Source: an uncultured Lachnospiraceae bacterium
GTDB taxonomy: Bacteria; Bacillota; Clostridia; Lachnospirales; Lachnospiraceae
NCBI GenBank assembly: GCA_910579495.1
Contig: CAJTVD010000049.1
Span: 1-31,077 of the forward strand
Reading direction: 5' to 3'
DNA: 31,077 nt
Of the stretch, positions 1 to 7,434 are shown in pieces. The notes beneath the pieces were generated by a model. The model saw nothing but the letters and a program-made list of their open reading frames with translations. It did no database searches and was not told the DNA's origin. A program made the translations under genes and the position numbers. The number at the start of each line of letters is the position of its first letter. Position 1 is the first letter of the stretch.

Positions 1-48
1 GGAAGCATGGCAACTATACGCAAAACAGACGTTAAGCGAATAGTGTGA
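1..48 (+). CDS. Possible 3' end of a gene cut by the window edge
   Basis: The first 45 bases read open in frame 1 (ending in the residues RKTDVKRIV) to a TGA stop at 46-48. This may be the tail of a gene that starts before the window. It is too short to identify and could be chance. Confidence 0.2.
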   Translation, partial: GSMATIRKTDVKRIV

Positions 49-82
49 AAAGGGGAGACAATTAGAAAAAGGGGAAGGGAAA

Positions 83-114
83 GCAGGCCGTCCGGGGAGT
101 TCCGGGCGGCCTGC
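83..114. terminator. GC-rich hairpin, possible terminator
   Basis: Arms 83-95 and 102-114 pair over 13 bp with one G-U pair and a 6-base loop. There is no T run on the plus side. On the minus strand the stem is followed by a pyrimidine-rich stretch with a short T run. It probably ends whatever lies upstream of the window. Confidence 0.35.
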
Positions 115-390
115 CAGCGTGAATTGGGCATAATTCAGGCGCAATTCCGTAGGTGGATATGATCTGCCATGTCTGGAATAGTCAGACAGTTTCCGACAGT
201 TGCATGGAAAATGCTGTCCTGGGAGCTGGCAAAAAGATAGGACTGAACAATTGTATATGCAATTGAAAGCATGACAGGAAAATGAGCAGATTTGTGACAG
301 CGGATGAGATTGAATCTGTGACAGCTCATGAAGTTATTAACATCATTTTCCCCTATTGTATTTCGTATCACAGTGAAAGGAGCCACTGAA
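115..390. other. Intergenic stretch upstream of the GyrI-like gene
   Basis: I see no supported gene here. The last 45 or so bases (about 346-390) still translate, in frame with the gene that follows, into a sequence resembling the linker of AraC/GyrI fusion regulators. I could not find any helix-turn-helix remnant further upstream in this frame. Confidence 0.4.
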
Positions 391-867
391 ATGAACTATC
401 GGATTGAGACCAAGGAGGCTTTCCGTATTATTGGGGTGTCTGCGCCCCTTGATAAGGAGATTGAAAAGAACTTTATGGTAGTGCCGGCCTTGTGGCAGGA
501 TGCCGCTGCAAATGGCACGATAACCAAGCTGGCGGGAATGATGGATATGGCGATGCCGGGGCTTTTGGGTGTGAGTGCCTGCGGCGACGGGGAACAGTGG
601 AAATATTTTATCGCGGTTGCCAGTACCAGGGCATGTGAGGGGGTTGAGGAATATACGGTTCCTGCCGCCACTTGGGCAATTTTTTCCGGCACGGGTACCA
701 ACAAGTCCGTACAGGATCTGGAGCGGAGGATCGTAACGGAATGGCTTCCGGCTTCCGGATATGAATATGGCAATGCCCCTGATATAGAAGTTTATTTAAA
801 CCCGGATCCCCAAAACGCACAGTATGAAGTATGGATACCTGTGACGAAGAAACAGGGGAACCCTTAA
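391..867 (+). CDS. Stand-alone GyrI-like effector-binding domain protein
   Basis: 158 residues, start ATG at 391 with AAAGGAG at 376-382, eight bases away. The protein is a single GyrI-like small-molecule-binding (AraC effector-binding) domain. The N-terminal pattern MNYRIETKEAFRIIG and the C-terminal WLPASGYEYG...YEVWIPV match the C-terminal half of the AraC-type regulator at 6087-7022 in this window. Such domains bind drugs or other small ligands. Alone, without DNA-binding helices, it could be a ligand sink or bind a partner. Upstream codons in frame (SFSPIVFRITVKGATEM) align without gaps with the linker VFLPLIIEISIQGGNKM of that regulator, so this gene looks derived from a full-length AraC/GyrI gene that lost its DNA-binding part. 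An open frame continues back to an ATG at 328, but that codon has no ribosome site. Confidence 0.75.
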   Translation: MNYRIETKEAFRIIGVSAPLDKEIEKNFMVVPALWQDAAANGTITKLAGMMDMAMPGLLGVSACGDGEQWKYFIAVASTRACEGVEEYTVPAATWAIFSGTGTNKSVQDLERRIVTEWLPASGYEYGNAPDIEVYLNPDPQNAQYEVWIPVTKKQGNP

Positions 868-948
868 CAGAGCCGTTGCCATGTGCCTGGCGGCTGGTAT
901 AAGAGACCTACGGCTGGGGCTTCGTGCCATGGCAGTAAAGGGGAGATT

Positions 949-983
949 GCAAGACGGGCAAGGCGCCGCCCCTCCCGTCTTGC
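949..983. terminator. Hairpin between convergent genes
   Basis: Perfect 10-bp inverted repeat (949-958 with 974-983, extendable by A-T and G-U pairs) between the convergent ends of the GyrI-like gene and helD. It could act as a bidirectional terminator, although there is no clear T run on either side. Confidence 0.4.
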
Positions 984-993
984 AGTACTTGGG

Positions 994-3156
994 TCATACC
1001 AAAGGGCTGGCCTCCTTTTCACAAAACAGGCCAAGCCTGTGGAGCGCCCTGGTACAGGCAACATATAAAAGATTCCTGTCGTCCTTACTATGGTAGTTCT
1101 GGCTGTCAGCATCACAGAGCAAAACAGCGTCAAATTCCAGTCCCTTGGACATATATACCGGTATGATGAACACACCCTGGAGATCTGTTTCGCTCCCGTT
1201 TGTGATCAATTGGATATCCAGTTTGTGTGACAGCTTTTCAAATAAGCCCAGGGCGTTTGCTTCGGTCTTGCAGATCAGCCCGACCGACTGGAAGCCTTTT
1301 TCCTGGCAGAGCTTTACCTCTTCTGCGATCTTGTCTATCAGCGCCTGGGGGGTGTCAGCGACGACTACCTGGGGGCGGTCCCCACTCCGGTTGAAACTCT
1401 TGATCTCCGGGCGGCGTTCAATGAACCGTAAGCTGAAATCCAGGATCTCATTGGTACAACGGAAACTTTTGTCTAACAGGATAAGGGAGGACTTTTTCTT
1501 GTGCAGTATTTTCCGGATCTGCTGGTACAGGTCCAGATCCTCTTTTTTGGCAAGGGTCTGGTTCACATCCCCTAAAATAGTAAACTTGGCATTGGGAAAT
1601 AATAACCTGAATATTTCAAACTGGAGAGGGTAATAATCCTGGGCTTCATCAATGACTACCTGCTTGATATTCTGATATTCATTGGCCCCGTATATTCTTA
1701 AATATAAATAGGCCATGGGGATCGCATCATCATAGTACAGGCAGTCTGCTTTCAGGTTTTCCCTGGTATATTCCCATATTCCCTTTAGGCTTCCCGAGGG
1801 CTTCTTATCTGGCAGCAGGCTGTAAAAGTAGGCTTCATCGTGGAACAATATCCTGTACAGCCCAACCACATCCAGCTTTGTAAACCGCTGTATCTGCTGT
1901 TTTACGGAATTCTTTTCTGCCCTTAGCCCCCGCCCATCCCCTGTGCCAAATATCAGTTCCAGGATATAGCCCTCTAATTGTCCCAGCCTGATCCCTAAGG
2001 GCGTTTCCGGCCTTTCTAAGATCTTATCCCTAAGGGCCTGCCTGGTGGCTACACATTTCCCATCATAGTACACATCCTCAAATGGTATCCATCGGGAAGG
2101 GATATCATCAAGGAACAGGCCTGCTATTTCTGAAAAAAGACCCGACGTTTTCCATACGATACTCTGTTTTAATACATCCCCCTGTTGGGGATCATGGATC
2201 AGGTCTTCCAGGAAATCATTTTTTGGCTGGATACGCCTGTCTTTCAATAAGGTGCCAAGGAGGTCATCAAACAGGGCAGAGAGAACATTGTCTTCCCCCA
2301 ATTCAGGCAATACATGGGAGATATATTGTTCAAAGACAGAATTGGGGGAGATGACCATAATGTTGTTTGCACACAGCTTTGTCTGTGATCCCTGGTACAT
2401 AAGATAGGCAGCCCGGTGAAGGGCAATGGAGGTCTTGCCGCTTCCTGCCACGCCCTGTACCATTAGCAGGTCATTTTCCATATCCCGGATCACCAAGTCT
2501 TGTTCCTGCTGGATGGTTTCCACGATGGCTTTCATTTTGGCGGTAGTATTCTGGGATAAAAGCTGCCTTAGGAATGTATCCACGATCTGCACATCTGCGT
2601 CAAAGTAATAGGCCAGTTTCCCATCGTTTATCTCATATTGGCGCTTTAAGCCCAGTTCACCGGTGATACGCCCGCAGGGGGCATCATAAAAGGCTTTCCC
2701 TGTGAGGAAACGATAGAAGACACTGGCAAGGGGGGAGCGCCAATCATAAACGGCTATCTCCTGATAGTTGTTTTTCTTAAGGGAAGACCGCCCGATATAA
2801 ACTTTTTCAAATTCTTCATCCCCATCAAAGCGAAAATCTATACGGGCAAAATAAGGTGACCTTATCATGTTCTCCAGCAATAGGATCTTATGCTCTTCCT
2901 CCTCATAATCTATAATCTTGTCTGTAACAGGATTAAGGTATTGGCTTAATTCCACAAGTGCTTCAAAGTCTTCGGAAGAATAGAGATTAGTAATGCCGTG
3001 GGAGGTGTTTTCCCGGGCTTCTTTTTTGGATGCAATGATCTGGGCCTTTTTTTCCTCTGCCGCTGCTTTTGCCTGGCCTAACTGTTCCCTGGCCAAAGAA
3101 ATGGTCTCTTCTAATCTTTTTACTTCGAATTCTTTTTCCTGCTGGCTATTTCCCAT
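994..3156 (-). CDS. helD: RNA polymerase recycling helicase-like ATPase HelD
   Basis: 720 residues. HelD proteins are superfamily 1 (UvrD/Rep-like) ATPases that pull stalled or post-termination RNA polymerase off nucleic acid and recycle it. Visible parts are a charged N-terminal coiled coil (about residues 5-60), a Walker A motif GVAGSGKT at 235-242 preceded by a Q-motif-like EQDLVIRD, a Walker B motif VIDEAQD, and a C-terminal motif VI region LLYVACTRALHRL. The length fits the Firmicutes HelD family. I chose the ATG at 3156 because AAGGAGG lies ten bases before it. An upstream in-frame ATG at 3183 lacks such a site. The gene stands alone and converges on the GyrI-like gene. A UvrD-like DNA helicase is the alternative, but the N-terminal coiled coil and the WRSPLASVFYRF region favour HelD. 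Confidence 0.88.
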   Translation of the reverse strand: MGNSQQEKEFEVKRLEETISLAREQLGQAKAAAEEKKAQIIASKKEARENTSHGITNLYSSEDFEALVELSQYLNPVTDKIIDYEEEEHKILLLENMIRSPYFARIDFRFDGDEEFEKVYIGRSSLKKNNYQEIAVYDWRSPLASVFYRFLTGKAFYDAPCGRITGELGLKRQYEINDGKLAYYFDADVQIVDTFLRQLLSQNTTAKMKAIVETIQQEQDLVIRDMENDLLMVQGVAGSGKTSIALHRAAYLMYQGSQTKLCANNIMVISPNSVFEQYISHVLPELGEDNVLSALFDDLLGTLLKDRRIQPKNDFLEDLIHDPQQGDVLKQSIVWKTSGLFSEIAGLFLDDIPSRWIPFEDVYYDGKCVATRQALRDKILERPETPLGIRLGQLEGYILELIFGTGDGRGLRAEKNSVKQQIQRFTKLDVVGLYRILFHDEAYFYSLLPDKKPSGSLKGIWEYTRENLKADCLYYDDAIPMAYLYLRIYGANEYQNIKQVVIDEAQDYYPLQFEIFRLLFPNAKFTILGDVNQTLAKKEDLDLYQQIRKILHKKKSSLILLDKSFRCTNEILDFSLRFIERRPEIKSFNRSGDRPQVVVADTPQALIDKIAEEVKLCQEKGFQSVGLICKTEANALGLFEKLSHKLDIQLITNGSETDLQGVFIIPVYMSKGLEFDAVLLCDADSQNYHSKDDRNLLYVACTRALHRLGLFCEKEASPLV

Positions 3157-3335
3157 AACGACTATGACCTCCTTATCAAACATAAGAACATTATTTATGG
3201 ATATATCGCTGGTTAGTTTAGCATACGTTGCCCTGGATAAACAGTCTTGTATTCCTGGTGTTTGTATGATATTATTACAATGGGAGGAAGATTACCTGGA
3301 TGCCGCCAGGGTTTCCACAAAAATTTCAAAACTAC

Positions 3336-3364
3336 TTGACATCCGGCATTTGATGGATTATATT
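3336..3364 (+). promoter_or_regulatory. Consensus sigma-A promoter driving a non-coding unit
   Basis: TTGACA at 3336-3341 and TATATT at 3359-3364 with a 17-base spacer. Transcription would start near 3371. No long gene follows before the terminator at 3554-3580, so this promoter seems to serve a short RNA. Confidence 0.7.
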
Positions 3365-3370
3365 AGATTT

Positions 3371-3580
3371 TATCTAAACAGAAAGCGAGGAAGAGTATGT
3401 TAAGCGTGGTGGAAGTGAGAGAATCAGGCAATTAAATAATTGCAGGGAATGGTTATAGTAACAAGGCTATAGCTATGCCCATGTATCTGCCTTATCAAAT
3501 GCTTAACATATACTTCTTATGATATTCCTTTCAGGAAACAGAGATGATGGTATAGCATGGCCTAATGGCTGTGCTTTTTT
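3371..3580 (+). ncRNA. Candidate structured small RNA of about 210 nt
   Basis: The stretch runs from a consensus promoter (3336-3364) to a classic intrinsic terminator (3554-3580). Its body closes on itself: 3390-3405 pairs with 3501-3516 over 15 of 16 positions. Inside are smaller stems, such as GCAATT/AATTGC near 3429-3444 and TTATAG/CTATAG further on. A mini-ORF of 12 codons (ATG 3397, stop at 3433-3435, GAGG at 3387-3390) has its start inside the closing stem. I do not recognise a known family. A long closing stem around an open centre recalls 6S RNA, but I cannot confirm that. It could also be an attenuating leader for the MutS2-like gene about 290 bases downstream. Confidence 0.5.
3554..3580 (+). 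terminator. Intrinsic terminator of the small RNA unit
   Basis: Nine-base-pair stem (3554-3562 with 3567-3575, two G-U pairs), TAAT tetraloop, then a T run at 3575-3580. This is a textbook rho-independent terminator on the plus strand. Confidence 0.75.
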
Positions 3581-3583
3581 ATG

Positions 3584-3633
3584 CCCCGGGGCACACAGAT
3601 GAAATTGTTGCTTACGCAACGTGTGCCCCGGGG
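3584..3633. repeat. Perfect 13-bp inverted repeat with nested hairpin
   Basis: Arms 3584-3596 and 3621-3633 are perfect inverted copies built around CCCCGGGG. The loop contains a second hairpin (GTTGC at 3607-3611 with GCAAC at 3616-3620). An AGCTTATGCT element and a T run follow at 3635-3649. It lies only a few bases after the small-RNA terminator and may be a second terminator or a mobile-element-like palindrome. Confidence 0.6.
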
Positions 3634-3690
3634 AGCTTATGCTTTTTTTGGGGGTTTCAGCACAGACCATATCATATCATCGTTTATGGA

Positions 3691-3746
3691 CATAAGCCGC
3701 AGAAGTAATATGCCATGGAGCAGGGCAGTTACTTTTGCGGCTTATG
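3691..3746. repeat. Long imperfect hairpin of about 22 bp
   Basis: Arms 3691-3708 and 3729-3746 pair over 18 positions with a single G-U pair. Beyond these, TGCC at 3711-3714 pairs with GGCA at 3724-3727. There is no T run after it. No gene covers it. It sits between the previous palindrome and the MutS2-like gene. Confidence 0.6.
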
Positions 3747-3873
3747 GTATTTCCTGGGAAAGAATGGGAAAGGGAGAGGAATGATCCTGGCAGAAAAACA
3801 AAAGCCATGGACAGAATCTTTAAATGGACCAAAAAACGGTAGTATATTGCCATGGAAAGGAAAGATCTAAGAG

Positions 3874-5892
3874 ATGGAAAAGAAGAGAAAAGAGACAGAC
3901 AAAGAACGATATTTTTACCAGACACCCTCTGCAAGGATGCTGGAATTTGACCAGATCATAGAGAAGCTGGAGGAATCTGCCTGCACAGAAAAGGCCAGGG
4001 AAACCATCAGAAACCTGGCCCCAAGCCTTTCTGAGACAGAGGTGGCAGCACAACTTAAAAACACCTCGGAAGCCAGGCTGATGCTGGAAAAGTGCGGCGC
4101 GCCCCCCATCACCGCCTTAGAAGGCGTTGGGGAGCTGTTGGAAATGGCAGGCAAGGGCGAGTGCCTGAACGCCGCCCAGCTTGAGAAGATCGGGGGGACG
4201 CTCACCGCTGTGAAGCGGCTGAAGGATTATTTGAACCGTGGGATGGCCTATCCCATCAGCCTGCCCTATTATGAAGAAAACCTGGATCCTTTAGAGGAGA
4301 TCCGGGAGGAACTGAACCAGAAGATCCGGGGCGGCAGGGTGGACGACTATGCCTCCCCCCTGCTTAGATCCCTGCGGGAGGGGATCCACAGGACAGAAGC
4401 AAAAATGCGTGAAAAAGCGGAGGGCGTGATACGGGCAAACAAGGAGTGCATGAGCGACCATTTCAGCACGGCCAGAAACGGGCGTATCTGTGTGCCTGTA
4501 AAAAAGGAATGCAGAGCCAGGATAAGCGGCAGCGTCATAGATAAGTCCGCCACAGGAAATACCCTGTTTATGGAACCCCTGGCGGTATCGAAGCTGTTTG
4601 AGGAGCTGCAGGAGATGCGTATTGATGCAGAGAATGAGGAGAGAAGGATCCTGTATACCCTTACGGCGATGCTCTCGGACAAAGAAGAGGCCATCGCCCG
4701 GAACAACCGGACGATAGAAAAGCTGGACTTTATTTTTGCCAAGGGAAAGCTCAGCCAGGCATATGAGGGGACGGAGCCAAAGATCAACACCCGGCGCCGT
4801 ATCCGCCTGGTGAAGGGCAGGCACCCCTTAATGGACCAAAGGGTCAATGTTCCCCTGGACTTTGCCCTGGGAGAAGGGATCAATGGGGTGGTCATTACAG
4901 GGCCAAACACCGGAGGAAAGACTGTGGCGGTGAAAACCGTGGCTTTAAACTGCCTGATGGCCCAGTGCGGGCTGCACGTTGCCGGGGAAATGGCGGAGAT
5001 CTGTATGAATAACCTGATTTTGTGCGATATCGGCGACGGGCAGAACCTTTCGGAGAATCTCTCCACCTTTTCCGCCCACATCACCAATGCCCTGGAAATC
5101 TTAAAGAAAGCGGACGGGGAAAGCCTGGTGGTGATGGATGAGCTTGGCTCGGGGACAGACCCGGCGGAGGGCATGGGGATCGCCATTGCCATCTTGAAGG
5201 AGCTGAAAAGAAGCGGCGCCCTTTATCTTGTCACCACCCACTACCCGGAGGTCAAAACTTACGCAGAGAAAGAGCCGGGGGTGGCCAATGCCCGGATGAC
5301 CTTTGACAAGGAGAGCTTAAAGCCCCTGTACCAGCTGGTGATCGGGGAGGCAGGGGAGAGCTGCGCCTTCTACATTGCCAGGAAGCTGGGGATGCCCCTG
5401 CATATGCTGCAGGATGCCCAGGAGGCGGCCTATGGGGGCGTTTATGCGGGAAATACTGCCAAACAGCCAGGCGGGGAAAGCCAGGCAGAGGATTGGGGAA
5501 GCTTCCCGAAGAACCAGCCGGAGGGCGGGGAAGATTGGGAAGCACCAACAGGAAGAAAAGAAAACAATGCCCATATCCAAAAGAAAAAACAGGTTTCCTT
5601 TGGCAGCCAGCTTTCAGGGAAATTCCGGCGGGGGGACAGTGTGATGATCTTTCCGGATAAAAAGATCGCCATCGTCTGTGAGCCGGTGAATGAAAAAGGG
5701 GTGCTAAGGGTGCAGCTTCCGGATAAAAAGATCTACATTAACCACAAGCGGGTCAAGCTCCATGTGGCGGCGGAAGAACTTTACCCGGAGGACTACGACT
5801 TTTCCATTATATTTGATACTGTGGAGAACAGAAAGGCAAGACACCAGATGGAGAGGAAGTATATGGGGGACGTTGTGATCGGGCATATGTGA
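3874..5892 (+). CDS. MutS2-like DNA-binding ATPase lacking the Smr domain
   Basis: 672 residues, ATG at 3874 after GGAAAGGAAAG. The protein has the MutS2 layout: an N-terminal core and helical clamp region (about residues 20-310), then a MutS ATPase with Walker A GPNTGGKT at 343-350, a Walker B region LVVMDELGSGTD and the H-loop TTHYPEVK. True MutS2 proteins are nearer 780 residues and end in a Smr nuclease domain. Here the chain ends after a Pro/Gly/Gln-rich linker and a small basic beta-rich tail (about residues 580-640), with no Smr motif. It is therefore a MutS2 paralogue that may bind branched DNA or collided ribosomes but lacks the Smr nuclease. I see no frameshift, so this looks like its natural form. 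It stands alone on the plus strand. Confidence 0.8.
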   Translation: MEKKRKETDKERYFYQTPSARMLEFDQIIEKLEESACTEKARETIRNLAPSLSETEVAAQLKNTSEARLMLEKCGAPPITALEGVGELLEMAGKGECLNAAQLEKIGGTLTAVKRLKDYLNRGMAYPISLPYYEENLDPLEEIREELNQKIRGGRVDDYASPLLRSLREGIHRTEAKMREKAEGVIRANKECMSDHFSTARNGRICVPVKKECRARISGSVIDKSATGNTLFMEPLAVSKLFEELQEMRIDAENEERRILYTLTAMLSDKEEAIARNNRTIEKLDFIFAKGKLSQAYEGTEPKINTRRRIRLVKGRHPLMDQRVNVPLDFALGEGINGVVITGPNTGGKTVAVKTVALNCLMAQCGLHVAGEMAEICMNNLILCDIGDGQNLSENLSTFSAHITNALEILKKADGESLVVMDELGSGTDPAEGMGIAIAILKELKRSGALYLVTTHYPEVKTYAEKEPGVANARMTFDKESLKPLYQLVIGEAGESCAFYIARKLGMPLHMLQDAQEAAYGGVYAGNTAKQPGGESQAEDWGSFPKNQPEGGEDWEAPTGRKENNAHIQKKKQVSFGSQLSGKFRRGDSVMIFPDKKIAIVCEPVNEKGVLRVQLPDKKIYINHKRVKLHVAAEELYPEDYDFSIIFDTVENRKARHQMERKYMGDVVIGHM

Positions 5893-6086
5893 CAGAACCT
5901 TTGTGGCTCTTCCCTGCCTTTGTTTGTTCCCCTGGGTGGATGCCGGGCGTAAATAGGGATCTTCCGTTACCATTAGGCGGACAATAGAAAGCAAAAAAGA
6001 ACAGGATTTTTCCCAATGGATCCGGTATAGTAGTATCAGGAAGCAGGAAACCTGATATTGGGAAAGGCTTGGGAGGGAGAGGAAAA
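5893..6086. other. Intergenic leader of the AraC-type gene
   Basis: No gene is visible. A TATAGT hexamer at 6026-6031 could be the -10 box of the regulator that follows, but no convincing -35 box lies at the right distance. Confidence 0.3.
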
Positions 6087-7022
6087 ATGGACTGGCTGGC
6101 AAGTTTGAAGAAAGCGATTGACTACATGGAAGAACATCTCCTTACGGGGATGGGGGCAGCGGAAGTGGCAGATGCGGTGCATATCTCTCCCTTTTATTTT
6201 CAGAAGGGATTTAAGCTGGTGACAGGCTATACCATTGGAGAATATCTCAGGAACCGCAGGCTGTACTTGGCAGGGCTGGACGTGATAAAAGGGGGGTGCG
6301 CCCCTGGGGAGGGCATCCCCAAAAGGGGCAGGTGGCCGATGGAAGAGAAAGTCATTGACCTGGCCTATAAATACGGATATGATACGCCGGAAAGCTTTAC
6401 CAAGGCATTCTCCCGTTTTCACGGATGCTCTCCTATGCAGCTTCGGGCACAGCCTCACCAGATTAAGGTATTCCTGCCCCTGATCATAGAAATCTCAATA
6501 CAAGGAGGAAACAAGATGGAGTTTACAGTTGAAAAAAGAGAAGCCATGAAAATGATTGGGTTTGAGAGAGTGGTCTCTTATGGGGATTCCTATCAGGAGA
6601 TCCCAAAGTTCTGGCAGGAATTCTGCCGTCAGTACTGCGGGGAGGGCACAGCGCCTGAAAAGGACAAAGAGATCCGGCAGACCATCGCAGAGTGCATGGT
6701 AGGGGAATATGGCGTCTGTGTGGAGGATGGCCAGGAAAAAGATCAGTTCCGCTATTATATTGCAGGGGCATACCAGGGGGGCAATGTGCCGGAAGGGATG
6801 ACTGTCTTCCAGATCCCCGCCAGCCAGTGGGTGAAGTTCCGGTGTGTGGGGCCTATGCCGGAAGCCCTGCAGACGGTCAATACCCGTATCTTTAAGGAAT
6901 GGCTTCCTGGCAACCAGGAGTACGAGATCGCTTTCCACATGAATATCGAGTGGTATTCCCAGGGGGATACCCAAAGCGAAAATTATGAAAGCGGTATCTG
7001 GCTGCCTGTAAAACGGCTATAA
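6087..7022 (+). CDS. AraC-family regulator with GyrI-like effector domain
   Basis: 311 residues. Residues 1-62 hold the first helix-turn-helix (AAEVADAVHISPFYFQKGF) and NRRLYLAGLDVIK. The second helix-turn-helix (KVIDLAYKYGYDTPESFTKAF) follows with the family signature FHGCSPMQLR. From residue 144 there is a GyrI-like ligand-binding domain. Such proteins activate stress or efflux genes on binding small molecules. The ATG at 6087 is preceded by GGAGGGAGAGG. A TTG at 6069 in the same frame is less likely. Two oddities stand out: an extra Gly/Pro-rich segment (KGGCAPGEGIPKRGRWPM) sits between the two helix-turn-helix units and is encoded by a GC-rich palindrome, and a perfect ribosome site lies inside the gene before Met144. 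No obvious target gene is adjacent. Confidence 0.85.
   Translation: MDWLASLKKAIDYMEEHLLTGMGAAEVADAVHISPFYFQKGFKLVTGYTIGEYLRNRRLYLAGLDVIKGGCAPGEGIPKRGRWPMEEKVIDLAYKYGYDTPESFTKAFSRFHGCSPMQLRAQPHQIKVFLPLIIEISIQGGNKMEFTVEKREAMKMIGFERVVSYGDSYQEIPKFWQEFCRQYCGEGTAPEKDKEIRQTIAECMVGEYGVCVEDGQEKDQFRYYIAGAYQGGNVPEGMTVFQIPASQWVKFRCVGPMPEALQTVNTRIFKEWLPGNQEYEIAFHMNIEWYSQGDTQSENYESGIWLPVKRL
6502..6518 (+). promoter_or_regulatory. Internal ribosome binding site and ATG within the AraC gene
   Basis: AAGGAGG at 6502-6508, seven bases before an in-frame ATG at 6516-6518. The ATG is exactly where the GyrI-like domain begins. Translation from here would give a separate 168-residue ligand-binding domain. The stand-alone GyrI-like gene at 391 has its ribosome site and start at the equivalent place. 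Confidence 0.5.
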
Positions 7023-7205
7023 CAGCGGGCAGCACCTGCGGGAGGTATCTGTCCCCAGGGCCGGTCTGCCACAGGCGGCAGCAGAAAAATGTACCTGGCC
7101 AAAGACCTTGCCCTGCCAATCTTTTGTTGGAAACAGGGGGGGCGCCCGTTGGTGATGTGAAGACGGACGCGGAGGCTAAAAAAACTTCGCCCTACAGACC
7201 GGCCA
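7023..7205 (+). other. Intergenic stretch with a possible phage-gene tail
   Basis: No complete gene. A frame ending in the residues KKTSPYRPANDNAAVPA and a TAG stop at 7229-7231 overlaps the start of the phage-like ORF at 7206. It could be the end of a neighbouring phage gene, a pattern seen with tail assembly chaperone pairs. An A run (7178-7184) lies within it. Small hairpins around CTGCC/GGCAG near 7064-7079 may end the AraC transcript. Confidence 0.3.
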
Positions 7206-7376
7206 ATGACAACGCCGCTGTTCCTGCTTAGGTGTGTGCAGCTGGGGCTTTCTATCCGGGATCTTGATCTGCTTACGATTGGGATGGTGAATGATATGTA
7301 TGTGGAGAGCCGGAATGATGGGTGCCAGGATGCTTATGTGGAATTGGCAACGCAGGCGGATTTCGACAATTTTTGA
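7206..7376 (+). pseudogene. Phage remnant, resembles a small tail-assembly protein
   Basis: 56 residues from ATG 7206: MTTPLFLLRCVQLGLSI, then RDLDLLTIGMVNDMY and an acidic end ATQADFDNF. The pattern resembles the short downstream reading frame of tail assembly chaperone pairs in phages of Firmicutes. I base this on memory of the pattern, not a search. There is no ribosome site and no other phage structural gene nearby, so it is probably a leftover of an excised or decayed prophage. Confidence 0.45.
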
Positions 7377-7397
7377 GCATATTCTGATTGCATGATA

Positions 7398-7426
7398 AAT
7401 CCCCGTTTCGGATATAGGCGGGGATT
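7398..7426 (-). terminator. Hairpin after the toxin gene
   Basis: Arms 7398-7405 and 7419-7426 form a perfect 8-bp stem (AATCCCCG/CGGGGATT) eight bases beyond the toxin stop. The T run on the minus strand is only three bases, so it is a weak terminator. Confidence 0.4.
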
Positions 7427-7434
7427 ATCCTGGG

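Noticed and set aside
2993..3403. Plus-strand ORF of 136 codons
   Set aside because: It lies mostly antisense to helD and crosses the small-RNA promoter; composition is that of a shadow frame.
3371..3580. T-box or common metabolite riboswitch
   Set aside because: I could not find the T-box sequence or any other conserved core that I know, and no biosynthetic gene follows.
7170..7231. Programmed -1 frameshift joining the two phage-like frames
   Set aside because: An A run is present, but the downstream frame is +1 (or -2) relative to the upstream one, and the slippery heptamer is not in the right phase for a -1 shift.
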